Origin: Pteria penguin
Taxonomy: Eukaryota > Mollusca > Bivalvia > Pterioida > Pteriidae
Assembly (NCBI GenBank): GCA_035048485.1
Contig: CM068580.1
Span: 41,219,585 to 41,283,584 of the forward strand
Length of the DNA: 64,000 nucleotides
Direction: 5' to 3'
Below are positions 1 to 10,499 of this stretch, piece by piece. The translations under genes were made by a program, and so were the position numbers. The stretch's first letter is position 1. Every line of letters begins with the position of its first letter. The notes under the pieces are model-generated. The model saw nothing but the letters and a program-made list of their open reading frames with translations. It was not told the origin of the DNA and searched no databases.

Positions 1-198
1 CAGTGTTTCCTGTAAAGACATATTCTATGCAGGCAATAAATTTTATCTTAGTTCGACGATAGTTCAGTGCATTGTTACACGATTCTTTTGTAAAGAGTAT
101 TTTCATTATTAATAACTATGTTTTGTTCTTCATATAAGGATACGATCCAAAGGAGAAATTAATGTGTATTTAAGAGAAAGAGTATATAGAGAGAAAAG

Positions 199-200
<2 letters not shown>

Positions 201-279
<79 letters not shown>
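201..279. repeat. (GA)n microsatellite
   Basis: About 40 uninterrupted GA dinucleotides, preceded by a short purine-rich run. Simple-sequence repeat; no gene context is visible. Confidence 0.98.
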
Positions 280-281
<2 letters not shown>

Positions 282-929
282 AACAAGGAAAATAGAATAG
301 TAGCAAGCTTTCTATTAGGCTTTAAAATCACCTGAGTACGTTAGCCCCTCTAGTAAATTTCAAAAATGTTTTTAGTGACCTTTTATCCCACTCTTTGGAT
401 AATGTCAAATGACAACTTGTAGGGGACATTTAGTGAACTTATCAGGACCAAATCGTTTCCACAGTTCTGACAATTATAATTCTATACATAGGATATGACT
501 TACATTGCACCTATTTCTGTATGAGTTAAGCGATTAATCGTAACAATATAAAGAAAGTTCAATGAAAACTGCCTCTCACTCTTATCAAACCTGCCACTCA
601 CTTTCATCCAGTTGTATATATTGCTTTTCAGCTGTCTGTCTGTATGTCCCCCTTTCAAATTTATTATTCGTTTGACAAATCTACCATTTCATTTTCTAAC
701 AAATTCGCCTTTCTTTTTCTCGTTTCTTATCTTTTTTTCAAAATTTGAAAACACCCATGGCATTCGTTGTTAAGGAGCTACTTTATTTCCGCTGAACAAT
801 TTCATATGTTGAAATATGCATATGGAGCACCGGTATTAGAAATAAAATGCTACGATACCGAATAGTAGTCCAACAGGAATATCTATAGTACAATACAAAA
901 CTATATAGGCAATAACGGACTCTTGGAAC

Positions 930-1000
930 AATCAGGGGTGGGGAGCGCGTACCTTAGACTAGAAAGCATCCTTGCTGATAGATCACACCCAGAGTTAAAC
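930..1000 (-). mobile_element. Degraded PLE 3'-tail fragment
   Basis: The stretch (aggggtggggagcg, then agcatcc, then atcacaccc) is a diverged copy of a block recurring near 19047-19110, 25205-25265, 28500-28580, 48297-48350 and 48866-48920. At 19047 the block lies directly downstream of a PLE reverse transcriptase in the same orientation, which is why I read it as PLE tail. The match here is weak. Confidence 0.35.
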
Positions 1001-1311
1001 CATCGAATTATTTGAAGTAGTATAGCTCGTAGTCACATAAAGTGGTAACAGCTTAACCATAGTCACAATCTGTAGGAGTCCCGACTAACAGTCAGAGGGG
1101 ACGAGGTTCAGGACCATGTTATCGCTGAAGGAGGTTTCAACACGGCCAGTCATTTAGTCCCCACCGTCCTGATAGTCAGCGTATAAAGCTGTAGAGGGGC
1201 CCAATACAAGAATTATAGTCTTTTTGATGATCTCCGGTCATATTGTCTACGACGAAGGCGTTTAATTATTTTGGAACCCAACGGAAGGAAGATGTCAGAA
1301 TCTGACCCTCC

Positions 1312-1480
1312 TAATAAATATAGAACATATATACTTTTTAATTTAGTGCACCATATGCGCATTTCGACAACTTGTGTCTCTTCAGTGATGCTCATGGCCA
1401 AATAATTGGAATTCCCAAAATATATAAATATTTGAAGAGCAGTGTTGAAACCAAAAATGACCGAAAAGCGAACCAAAGTT
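1312..1480 (-). mobile_element. Retrozyme-like insertion carrying a hammerhead ribozyme
   Basis: This block interrupts a PLE coding segment. It matches one half of the repeat units at 5690-6185, 6830-7250 and 22800-23178. Flanking PLE sequence on both sides can be aligned to the uninterrupted copy near 24240-24300, so the insertion edges are fairly well defined. Orientation is the same as the host PLE. It is shorter than the full unit of about 340-350 bp; the half with the CTCCCTCATGCAT block is absent. Confidence 0.65.
1346..1393 (-). ncRNA. Type I hammerhead ribozyme motif
   Basis: Read on the - strand the core is CUGAAGA, a four-pair stem II (GACA with UGUC), GAAA, a very short stem III in AUGCGCAU, then the cleavage triplet AUA. 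Stem I is closed by GCAUCA pairing with UGGUGC across the cleavage site, with one G-U pair. All invariant core positions of the family (CUGANGA, GAA, NUH) are present. The tiny stem III is typical of PLE and retrozyme hammerheads. Folding was done by eye. Confidence 0.8.
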
Positions 1481-1657
1481 TGTATACACGATCAACGTAG
1501 AAATTGGGATGAGAAATTCCAATGGATACATATTGTTGGAAAGTGATATTTCCGAATTTAGATAAAAGTTCTGAATACGATCTAAAGAATTTGCCAAATG
1601 TTTTTCTAAGTATGTGATATTTGTAACACTGAGTTAAAAGTTTTACACTTTATTGTT

Positions 1658-2212
1658 TATTGCACGCTGACTAACAGGGCTGTGGGGACTATATGACGGG
1701 CCTTGTCCAAACCTCTTTCAGAGGAGACATGGTCCTGAACCTCGTCCCCTCTGACTGTTAGTCGGGACTCCTACAGATCTAGGGTCTTAGCTCGCTTTCA
1801 GACTGGCAGAGCACGGTTTATCATGTTGATGTCGCATATATTTTTATACCATTATGTATTTTACAATACCTTACGTGTTTATATTTTTATGACCTCTCAA
1901 TATGCGATACCTGTTGACCCTTGTTCTTTACATGGAGGATTATTTATAAATTTTTAAATGTACGTCCTTTGATTGTTCTGCTGTTACGGTGAGTGGGAAG
2001 GTGGGCCCGTAAACCGGTTAACCACACCATTTGTTTGGCTTTTGTCAAATTAAATGACCGTCCTAAGTCGGTATCGTAATTGCACAACAATCAAATATTT
2101 TTGTAATGTGATATATGTTCTAGTATATTATTTATATTCATGTATTGTATAGCTCTATGGTGACTTCTGCCACATAACTGAGCCAGTAACTCCTCTTTTT
2201 TCTTTAACAAAA
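1658..2212 (+). mobile_element. PLE 3' region (R1 repeat), near full length
   Basis: Clearest copy of the repeat I call R1. It begins at gcacgctgactaacaggg, runs through the cgtcccctctgactgtta block and the accggttaaccacacc block, and ends at gagccagtaactcctc plus a T-rich tail. Related copies lie at 24350-24830, 26750-27262, 31306-31870, 32741-33141 and 41840-42222. At 26750 R1 directly follows a PLE reverse transcriptase in the same orientation, so R1 is read as the PLE 3' region or pseudo-LTR. The shared 3' end with variable 5' ends fits target-primed reverse transcription. Confidence 0.8.
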
Positions 2213-4535
2213 AGGAGTAAAAATTAAAGTTGTATACCCTACAATTTGGTATAATTTCAAAAATTAGGGCATGTAAAACAAAAACTGTATTTTTTCTAGT
2301 ATGGTTGAAGTTATCAACTTTGCGTTAATAACATTTTTTGTTGCATTAAACCCTCGGAGATATCAAAATATAAAGAAAATACTTTGTAAATAAAGAGTGT
2401 ATTCCATAAATACAACCATGACCTGACTTCGCGCATGCACAATTTAATCAAAACAAATACGTTGAAGAGAGACCATAAAAGAAAACAATTTCAGTAAATA
2501 CTAACTTTAGCAGACTTGAATGCAGATTTTTAAGTTACTCGTTAAGTTTATTTACCTCGCCAACCACGATATGCGGTTTCCGTTTCAAGTGATAAGTTGG
2601 TTGTAAACTTTCTGTTTAAAAACATCGCGTTTTAGACAGCTATATCTCACTTAATACGACGAATCTGATCACAACATTTGCAAGAGTGCTTTTTTAATAT
2701 GTTTTAGGCTTATATGTATAATCAAAACAATCTAAGATAAATTTACCTATAATCTGCACTGTACTAGGGAACATAGGGTATACAGCTTTAAAAAGCGTGA
2801 AAAAGAGACAAATGGTTAGAATGAACACTCCTACTTCAAGAGTTTAATAGCTCATATTGTTACAACTGACATACCATAACTTATGTGTCCACAATGCAAA
2901 ACCATTTTAATGTTATGTCATGAGTGATGACTTATTTCACTCTCTGATATATGACAGAATGTGAATTGATATCCTGTTGGAAGATAATGAGAATAACAGG
3001 AAATTGTGTAATGTTAATTGATAGAACAAAGTGACAGTAAGACCTATTCTAAATGCAGATATTTTTTCTTTAGGTAAGGTTTTTCAAACTAATTATGAAA
3101 TAATATGAATGACCGACTCATGCATACTGTTCTAACATGCTGCTGATATTTGTAAACTATATCTATGGCCATACTTTTATGCCCTTTACTATTCCTAATC
3201 CATACCAAAGTTTTCTAGGTTTTACCGATAGCCAAGTTTGCCATAATGTAGTTAAAAATTATACATCCTAGCTTGACCACTATCATTTTGATATTGATAA
3301 AGCATATTTTTAATGCTTATGATGACAATAAATCAATTTGTTTCCTTAGAGCAGTCCATCATCTATAACATTGATTTAACTTTCATGTTTAGTGCAATGG
3401 ACACTATTTCTGCATGTGTCTCCAGCTTTTGTAAAATATGTTTACAAGCAATTATTCAGTTTTTAATTTTTGAGCCGTAATGTACTGAAGACCAGATTTG
3501 TAGCCAGTAGAAAAGATGTTGGCTTGACTCATGGTACAAGGAATCCGGATTTGACACTAAGATTGGGTAAATTATGTGCTTCCCTAGACATAAGTAAAGA
3601 TCCCGATCAAACAAATGTACTACACCTAAAGATGAACACGATCTTCATTTACCGAACCAATCTACTAAGTCAGTATCACGGTCAGTAAATGTTTATTAAA
3701 TTTATTTGGGAAATTAAACTTCAGTGCCTCCAAATGTCGACATTGCGATCTCTAAATTATGGTCACAAAATCGAAAGATACAAGGTCGAAATTTTCATCT
3801 CCCCGTCCCTGCAAACACAATAAAATAGGTAAATAAGAATTACAATGTATGTGATTTTCAACTATGTATGTAAGTCTTAAAGCAGAGGGAGATTCATGAG
3901 ACGAAATACACAACAATATTTTACGAAACAGTATATCTAAAAATGATGCAGATGCTCTTAAATATGTTGTTTTGTTGTATATCCTCCCTTTTTCCTATGA
4001 CAAAGCCATTGGTTTATGCGCCTGAAAGTATTCGGTCATTTGGTAAAAAGAGATAAACAGATGTTAGAATCTAAAAATCGACCATAGTCGTACTTAACAG
4101 TAAACAATCTACATACACACATGTACGTTAGGATTAAGCCGATATTGATTTACTATATGTGATTTCCTAGAGTGCTGTTGGCCATGTTTATTTCTTTGAA
4201 TGCACGACTATTGTCTTTATGTTTTCAAAAATGTCAAAGGAATTAATTTAATTTTCTTCAATATATTTATAAAGTTGTCACAAGCAGCACACGTTGAATC
4301 ATTTCATAACGTATTATTGCGTCGGTGCCTATGATATCAACTAAATATTGGCGCAGCCGATATTGAATTATTATTTCTGTTAATCATCTTTGTCGACCGA
4401 TTACATCCGCCGTGATGTCATAAAGTTATTTAAGCATGTACAACTCGTAGTTACATTACGTTTAGTGGTCTAACTCTAGTCACAAACGGTTGAATAAAAA
4501 CCACATCAAATAACGAAGTAAACACTATAACAATG
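2213..4535. other. No gene recognised
   Basis: AT-rich sequence. An open frame at 3470-3688 (72 codons) has no motif I recognise and no repeat or splice context. I see no RNA gene or transposon signature here. Confidence 0.6.
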
Positions 4536-4539
4536 ATTC

Positions 4540-4635
4540 TTATTCCTCCCGGGCACCTTGTCCCACCTATGAATTTCAGGGGTCCGTGAATATCATCTGT
4601 GTTGTTGGTGCCATAGTCATGTGACTCCAGTTCCT
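4540..4635 (+). mobile_element. PLE-tail-like fragment
   Basis: Contains cctcccgggcacctt, then gaatttcaggggtccgtg, then ttggtgccatagtcatgtga. This is the reverse complement of the block duplicated at 48774-48875 and 49113-49214. The match is clear but short. Confidence 0.5.
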
Positions 4636-4734
4636 TTTGTATTTTACATTGATAAGATCGTTAAATCAACCGACAATTTGCAAGATATATGATAATAACT
4701 TTTTACATAGAATCTTGCCACGGCAATAAGTATC

Positions 4735-5120
<386 letters not shown>

Positions 5121-5731
5121 CTAAAACGAAAGACTAACATACGTGATCAGTGGGGATTCTGAATTTTAAATGGTAGGTAATTGTCAGTTTCTTCTTATAC
5201 ATGTATTGACACGGAAACTTTTGCATAAATTCAGCTGCGTCAAAATAAAGTACCAAATTGGCTAACAAATGTGCACAAGGTTTGCCCATTAGAATACCGA
5301 TGGTTTGTTGGAGTAGTCACAAAATACAAGAAATAAACTTTCGATCAGAAAGTCCACCCAGTTAATTTTCAGAGCCCTTGAATTAAGAATCACCGTCTTC
5401 TTTTACAAAATAACAATAGAGTTTAGCTATACTATCTGAATGGATCAATATACACAATTGTTAATTACTTCCATATCATGTAATTGACAACAAAATCAGA
5501 AACGTTATTCTTAATGTTTTTAGAGATCAAACTGAAGTTTATTATCGATAATTAAACATATTAGTTCCTGCATAAAAGCTTCTACAAAACTGCAATTGTT
5601 TTCTAAAGATTTCAATATGAATGTTTTCGACAAAAATTTCAGCTTCATTCTTATTCTTGTTACCACACGTACATTAAGACCATATATGCTCTTTCTAAAA
5701 TAAATATAGAACATATACACCTTTTAATTTT

Positions 5732-5779
5732 GTGCACCAGATAAGCATTTCGACAACTTATGTCTCTTCAGTGATGCTC
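5732..5779 (-). ncRNA. Type I hammerhead ribozyme motif
   Basis: On the - strand: stem I strand GCAUCA, core CUGAAGA, stem II GACA/UGUC with a five-base loop, GAAA, short stem III within AUGCUUAU, cleavage triplet AUC, stem I strand UGGUGC. All invariant residues are intact. Stem III has a G-U pair. Confidence 0.8.
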
Positions 5780-6080
5780 GTGGCCGAATACTTGGAATTC
5801 TCATGATATATAAATATTTGAAGAGCAGTGTTGAAACAAAAATGATCGTAAAGTGAACCAAAGAATCTATCTAAGGACAGAGCTATGCATGAGGGAGATA
5901 CTCCTTAGTTTTAGAGTGATTTAATTAATTTGATGACTGAAAATTTGAAGTATATATTTCATGTCAGTACAAAAGCACTGAAAACTAGACTTATAATGCC
6001 CTGGGGAACTATCAGTCAACCAGCAGTGACACCGGCCTAGTGGTTTTAATAAATATAGAACATATATACCTTTTACTTTT

Positions 6081-6128
6081 GTGCACCAGATGCGAATTTC
6101 GACAACTTACGTCTTTTCAGTGATGCTC
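6081..6128 (-). ncRNA. Hammerhead ribozyme motif, core mutated
   Basis: Same fold as the copy at 5732, but the first core strand reads CUGAAAA. G8 of the CUGANGA core is replaced by A, which should abolish or greatly reduce cleavage. Stem III is also weakened (AUUCGCAU). Stem I is intact. Confidence 0.7.
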
Positions 6129-6872
6129 TTGGTCCAATAATAGGATTCTCATTATTTATAAATATTTGAAGAGCAGTATTGAGTAAAGGTGTAGCAGTAG
6201 TACTCACAGGAATACTTTTTGTTTGGACACCGATGCAACATATATATTTTCAGTCAAAAAGTCCGGATTTAACTCCGAATCATTATTATTTTTACTACAA
6301 AATATGTGTCCAGTTTACCCTCCAAAACACAATGTATGTATATCGAACCTTTCACTGCTGAGAAGCAGTTATTAATTCATGATTCTTAAAAATCTATATT
6401 TTAGTTGTTCACGAGGTATAATAGTGGAAAACGTGGAAAAGTCAGAAGAATAAATATATTTCATATCTGAAAATTTTTGAGTTTTGAGACTTAAAGATTT
6501 CTGAAAGTCTTTTTTGAGTTTAATCAATATCCAAAACTTGTAAACATGCAGATTGTATTCGAGTTATTTCCAAGGTTTCTCCTAAACTGCAGGTAGTATT
6601 TTGGTGAAGAGGATTGATGAAGTTTTGGTGGAACATTTTCAGGATCCTGCAATATATCTTTGTTTGTGTGTTTCTATGAAGTTTAGGAATTCAGTATAAG
6701 AAAGGTATATCGAACTCACTATCTTAAGTACATATAATAATATAGGCATTCAATATTGATTTATGTTTTACAAGGATTTCATCCATAGAGAGTGCAGAGC
6801 GAGTATATGTAGAATATTTTTATTTCAACTTATTCCAATAATAAATATTAATCATATATACCGTTTAATTTT

Positions 6873-6920
6873 GTGCACCAGATGCGCATTTCGACAAGTT
6901 ATGTCTCTTCAGTGATGCTC
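6873..6920 (-). ncRNA. Type I hammerhead ribozyme motif
   Basis: The best-preserved copy in the window. On the - strand: GCAUCA, CUGAAGA, stem II GACA/UGUC, GAAA, AUGCGCAU, C, UGGUGC. The core is complete, stem I has six pairs (one G-U), stem II four pairs, stem III a minimal three- to four-pair helix. Predicted cleavage lies between + positions 6881 and 6880. Confidence 0.85.
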
Positions 6921-7209
6921 TTGACCGAATGATTGGAATTTTATAATATATCAATATTTGAAGAGCTTTATTGTAACCAAAATCACTGAAAAAATAAACC
7001 AAAAGAATCCATCTAAGGACATGCATGAGGGAGATACTCCATAGTTTTAGAGTGATTTACAAAATTTCATGACTGAAAATTTTAAGTATATATTTCATGT
7101 CAGTACAAAAGCACTAGACGTATGACACCCTCGAGAACTATCAGTCCACCAACAGTGACACCGGCCTAGTGGTTATGATAGATAGAGATCATAAATACCT
7201 TTTAATTTT

Positions 7210-7248
7210 GTGCACACATTTCGACAACTTATGTCTCTTCAGTGATGT
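7210..7248 (-). pseudogene. Broken hammerhead ribozyme (stem III deleted)
   Basis: The CUGAAGA core, stem II and GAAA are kept, but the sequence goes directly into GUGUGCAC. The stem III bases and the cleavage triplet are missing. It marks the second monomer boundary of the dimer. Confidence 0.65.
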
Positions 7249-7659
7249 ATTCAGTTCAATTATGTATTCAATTAAAACAATTTCAAGTAATAGTAAGCCT
7301 TGCACACGAATACAATATTGTTTGAGGTTTGTCTGCCAACAATTATTTGTAAATTCTGTCTAGTTCTGTAATTACATCTCAGGCATCGAAGGAAGACGGA
7401 TTCTCATGTTCACTTTTAGTTTACTAATACATGTACGTAATTTTATAACACTTTTAACCCATTCCGACCATTTTACTGCCACGCCTACTGGAATTTTTAC
7501 GCCAGTTAAATGAATCAGGTTTTCAAAATATCGGGCCTCTGGTAACTAGTTGGCGAAAGTTAAATTGTTTACGATGTTGACATTTCCAGTAATGACGTGC
7601 CTGATAGGGATATAACTAAATTTAGATTAAAGGCATGACAATTTCGTATGATGTTTGAT

Positions 7660-7765
7660 ACACAGGTCTCACCTCGATTTTATTGGGTTTCGAATTTGTC
7701 TGAATATGACACTATACACGATACTGCCCTTTTATTCCATGGACTATGAGATATGGTTTACCCTT
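7660..7765 (+). mobile_element. PLE-tail fragment
   Basis: The block with gtctcacctc, tttgtctgaatatgacac and ttattccatggacta also occurs at 9940-10030, where it continues a PLE coding fragment in the same orientation. A weaker copy is at 23380-23430. Confidence 0.5.
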
Positions 7766-9415
7766 CGGTACCCTTTGGAAGCAATGGTACGGATATAGCA
7801 ATAGGCATGGTATTGATTTATTCTAAAATTCAATTTAAAAAAGTTATACGTAAATGTATTGCAGAATCTTGAATGTATGTAGCCATTTCGTTAGCTCTCT
7901 TAGATTAAATTGCTAATTAACAAGTTTTACACTGGACATGGTCTGAATTAGCTGTGGATATCAAAGCATTTCAAGAAACTGTTGAACTTATTTTAAATCA
8001 CCAAGATATTTTTATAACATTAAGCCTATTATTATTCTTCTCATTATATTACAATTGCAAATGACATTAGGCTTTTAGCAAGCATTCACAGCTGTTGATT
8101 CAATAAAAAGGAACTATTACTCTATACTATCAGTCAAAAGCATATTTGTTAAAATCTTGATTTAAACCAGAAATACACTTAAATCTAAATAAAATTGACT
8201 GAGATATATTTGGAAGAAGGGAAAATTCAAATAAATTAAATCTTTATAGTTTCAAACATACATTATAGATATTAAGATACTTGCTTCAAGCATCATGATC
8301 ACCTTTAAAATCTATTACCCTCATTCCTGCAGAATAACACGTGTGTAGCTGTTCTTTGTCTAACTATTGAGATCAAAGCAAACCATGAAATTAAACACTA
8401 CGTGTGCTAAATTAGAATGATAATTCAAGACTATCCCAATATCATGTAATTTATTATGGTGTGCATGAACTGTTTCTCTTTGATAAAGTTAGTCACGTAT
8501 CGTTTTATCAAAGTTGTTCCCTGCATCAAAAGACTAAAGCTATATTGTACAAATACTAGGAAATCAAAACCGCCCATAGGTTAAAGAATCTCAATCGTTA
8601 TCTGTTAGCAATCGGTACTTACACATCAGTAATGCGTGTTGGATATACATGTATTACATTTTTATGTTAAAAAAATCTAAAATGGAGGCAAACACTTTTA
8701 GTGCTCTAAGAAATGTCACATGTGATCCTCTTCTAAGTTTATTTCTATCATGCAAAAGTACTGGATTCGATACTAGAAATTTACTTGCTTTCTACAGTGA
8801 CGTCAAATAGGATCAGAAATTGGCTAGATAACTTTGTCTTATGTCTTACCACTTCAAATACCCATTTTTCTTACATCAAACAGTATGCGCTGGACTGTTA
8901 TTTGCATGATGGCAAACAATCTTAGCAGCATAGAATGTTTATATAAGAATGTGCTAAGAAAATTCGTTTTGTCATTTTTTCTACAACTTTTTATATTAAC
9001 TTAAAGACATACCTTTACATATTTTTCTCATAAATCTCGGAGCGCTTTTCGCTTTTAGTTCATAAGAAAATGTTTTGTTTATAGAGACTGAGGCATTCTT
9101 AACTCTGACAAATATGTGCACTTTTATGATGGAATATAAATATAATTAAACATTGAGATATATCAACAAATTATCAGGATTTCAACGGGCATTAAATGCA
9201 CTCTACTAGAAACCTGTTTTTGGAATGTCATGGAAAGCATTAAGTTAAACATCTTCACGTTTCGATCGATTAGACATGTTTGGCACATCTAGATATCTAA
9301 ATAATACATTAATGCGCAACCCTGAATTTGAAAGACACATTTATGACATGAACTTCACTTAATCAAGGTCAATTTTTCTAATAAGAAAAAATTGAAAAAA
9401 AAAAACATATACAGT
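7766..9415. other. No feature recognised
   Basis: AT-rich, no convincing frame, no terminal inverted repeat and no tandem repeat that I can see. Confidence 0.55.
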
Positions 9416-9417
9416 AG

Positions 9418-10070
9418 TATTTATGATAAACATGACGTTTTTGGATATTCTATTGTAAATTTCTCCTGGTTAGATCGCAACGTCCCTAGACTAGACTCCC
9501 ATCATATGTCATATATTTCTACGGTGATCTTATATACAAAGTAAAGAGGGTCAAAGATCCTATAATTTCATCTCATTTAGTTCACAGAATTAAAAGGTAT
9601 ATATGTTCTATATTTATTATTAGTTCAAAAATACTTAAACGCCTTCGGCATTGACAATATGAACTTGACATCATCGCAAAGATTATAAGTCCTGTATTGA
9701 TCCCCTCTAAAGCCTGATTTTGGTTTTTAGTTCTTTTGGTTTTGTCGATCAAAGCAAGACTATCTCCTTCACTATCATTCATTTCGTTTTCTTTACGTTA
9801 GGATTTGATTTATTGTCCTTGTGTTCTGCATGTGCTCATGTGTGGATATATTCTTGTACTTGAATAGTTGTTGCAGGACTACTTTTGCGACTGGTGTTGA
9901 ATGTAAGCAGGGGACGGTAATTCTTCCTAGGTACCTGATCGCACCTCAATTTATTTGGGATTTACATTTGTCTGAATATGACATTGTACACGATATTGTA
10001 CTTTTATTCCATGGACTTCGAGATGTGGTTAAACTTTCGGTACTTCAACATAAGTGTTACAATATCTAAT
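9418..10070 (+). mobile_element. PLE fragment: end of reverse transcriptase plus 3' tail
   Basis: Translating from 9418 gives a stretch that aligns with the copy at 26280-26400 (a YDK start, then IVNF, VPRLDS-HH). Coding similarity continues, with deletions, to the arginine-rich end near 9640. At 9590-9620 there is a short scrap of the hammerhead repeat (aaaaggtatatatgttctat) at the same PLE position where the 1312-1480 insertion lies. The tail (tacctgatcgcacctc, tttgtctgaatatgac) runs to about 10070. Many stops; dead copy. Confidence 0.65.
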
Positions 10071-10435
10071 TGTGCCGGGAGTATTTCATAGTTTTTGCCC
10101 CAGCCATCACTTCTATTTTATACTCCTCTTTCTCATTGCATCAGTTATCCTATAGTCGACATCATCTTATAGCCTTTTAGGTTTTGTCTACTACATCCAC
10201 ATTACCAGAATGTCAACATGTTAATGTCTTCCTAATATTCTCCATAGATGTTTTTAGATCCCTATATCTATGCACATTATTTTTCTTCTGGAAGCTTTTC
10301 ATTCATCTTTGATTTTTATGAGTTCAACCAATCGTATTAATTAAATCGTATTAAAGCCCAAATTTTAATAACAGGCTTTTGAAATAACCCCTCTCCCACA
10401 CACACATATCATAAAAAAACCAAAACAAAACAAAA

Positions 10436-10438
<3 letters not shown>

Positions 10439-10474
<36 letters not shown>

Positions 10475-10493
10475 AAAAAAAAAAAAAAAAAAT
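10439..10493. repeat. Poly(A)-rich tract
   Basis: Around 50 nearly uninterrupted A residues with two T interruptions, following aaaac repeats. Could be the tail of an old retroposon, but no element is recognisable beside it. Confidence 0.9.
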
Positions 10494-10499
10494 AAACTC

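Larger units (their letters stand above)
1077..1620 (-). mobile_element. PLE fragment: reverse transcriptase C-terminus and 3' region, split by a retrozyme
   Basis: On the - strand the sequence encodes the end of a Penelope-like reverse transcriptase. It aligns residue by residue with the tail of the copy at 26333-26620 (the stretch reading SELLSKFGN there). The frame then runs into a foreign block of about 170 bp (1312-1480). PLE sequence resumes below 1312 with the segment rich in arginine codons (R-R-R-Q-Y-D), followed by the untranslated 3' block that recurs as the R1 repeat. It is a dead fragment: 5'-truncated, interrupted and frameshifted. It faces another R1 copy at 1658-2212, so the two form an inverted pair. 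Confidence 0.75.
5690..6185 (-). mobile_element. Retrozyme-like tandem dimer
   Basis: Two head-to-tail copies of the hammerhead unit on the - strand. The predicted cleavage positions of the two ribozymes (between + coordinates 5739/5740 and 6088/6089) define a monomer of 349 nt. Shared blocks, read on the + strand, are a tattttataga-like start, ribozyme, tatttgaagagcagt, a ggagatactcctta block and an agtgacaccggcctag block. No protein is encoded. Tandem hammerhead-bounded monomers without coding capacity are the hallmark of metazoan retrozymes, which are thought to move as circular RNAs using a PLE reverse transcriptase supplied in trans. Confidence 0.7.
6830..7250 (-). mobile_element. Retrozyme-like tandem dimer inside a PLE
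   Basis: Two ribozyme copies 337 bp apart (6873 and 7210) on the - strand, with the full set of internal blocks between them. The first ribozyme is intact, the second has lost stem III. It lies inside a PLE fragment and shares its orientation. The right edge is ragged, ending just after the second ribozyme. Confidence 0.7.
6385..7680 (-). mobile_element. PLE N-terminal/linker fragment, split by a retrozyme dimer
   Basis: The + strand text aligns by eye with 19655-20520, the reverse transcriptase upstream region of the larger PLE at 19047-21720. Shared landmarks include the aggatcctgcaat block, the gagagtg-cagagcgag block, and the cgaaggaagacgga, taacccattc and ccagtaatgacgtg blocks. No open frame survives. 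The alignment is broken by the hammerhead repeat dimer at 6830-7250 and continues on its far side, so the dimer is an insertion into this PLE. Confidence 0.65.
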
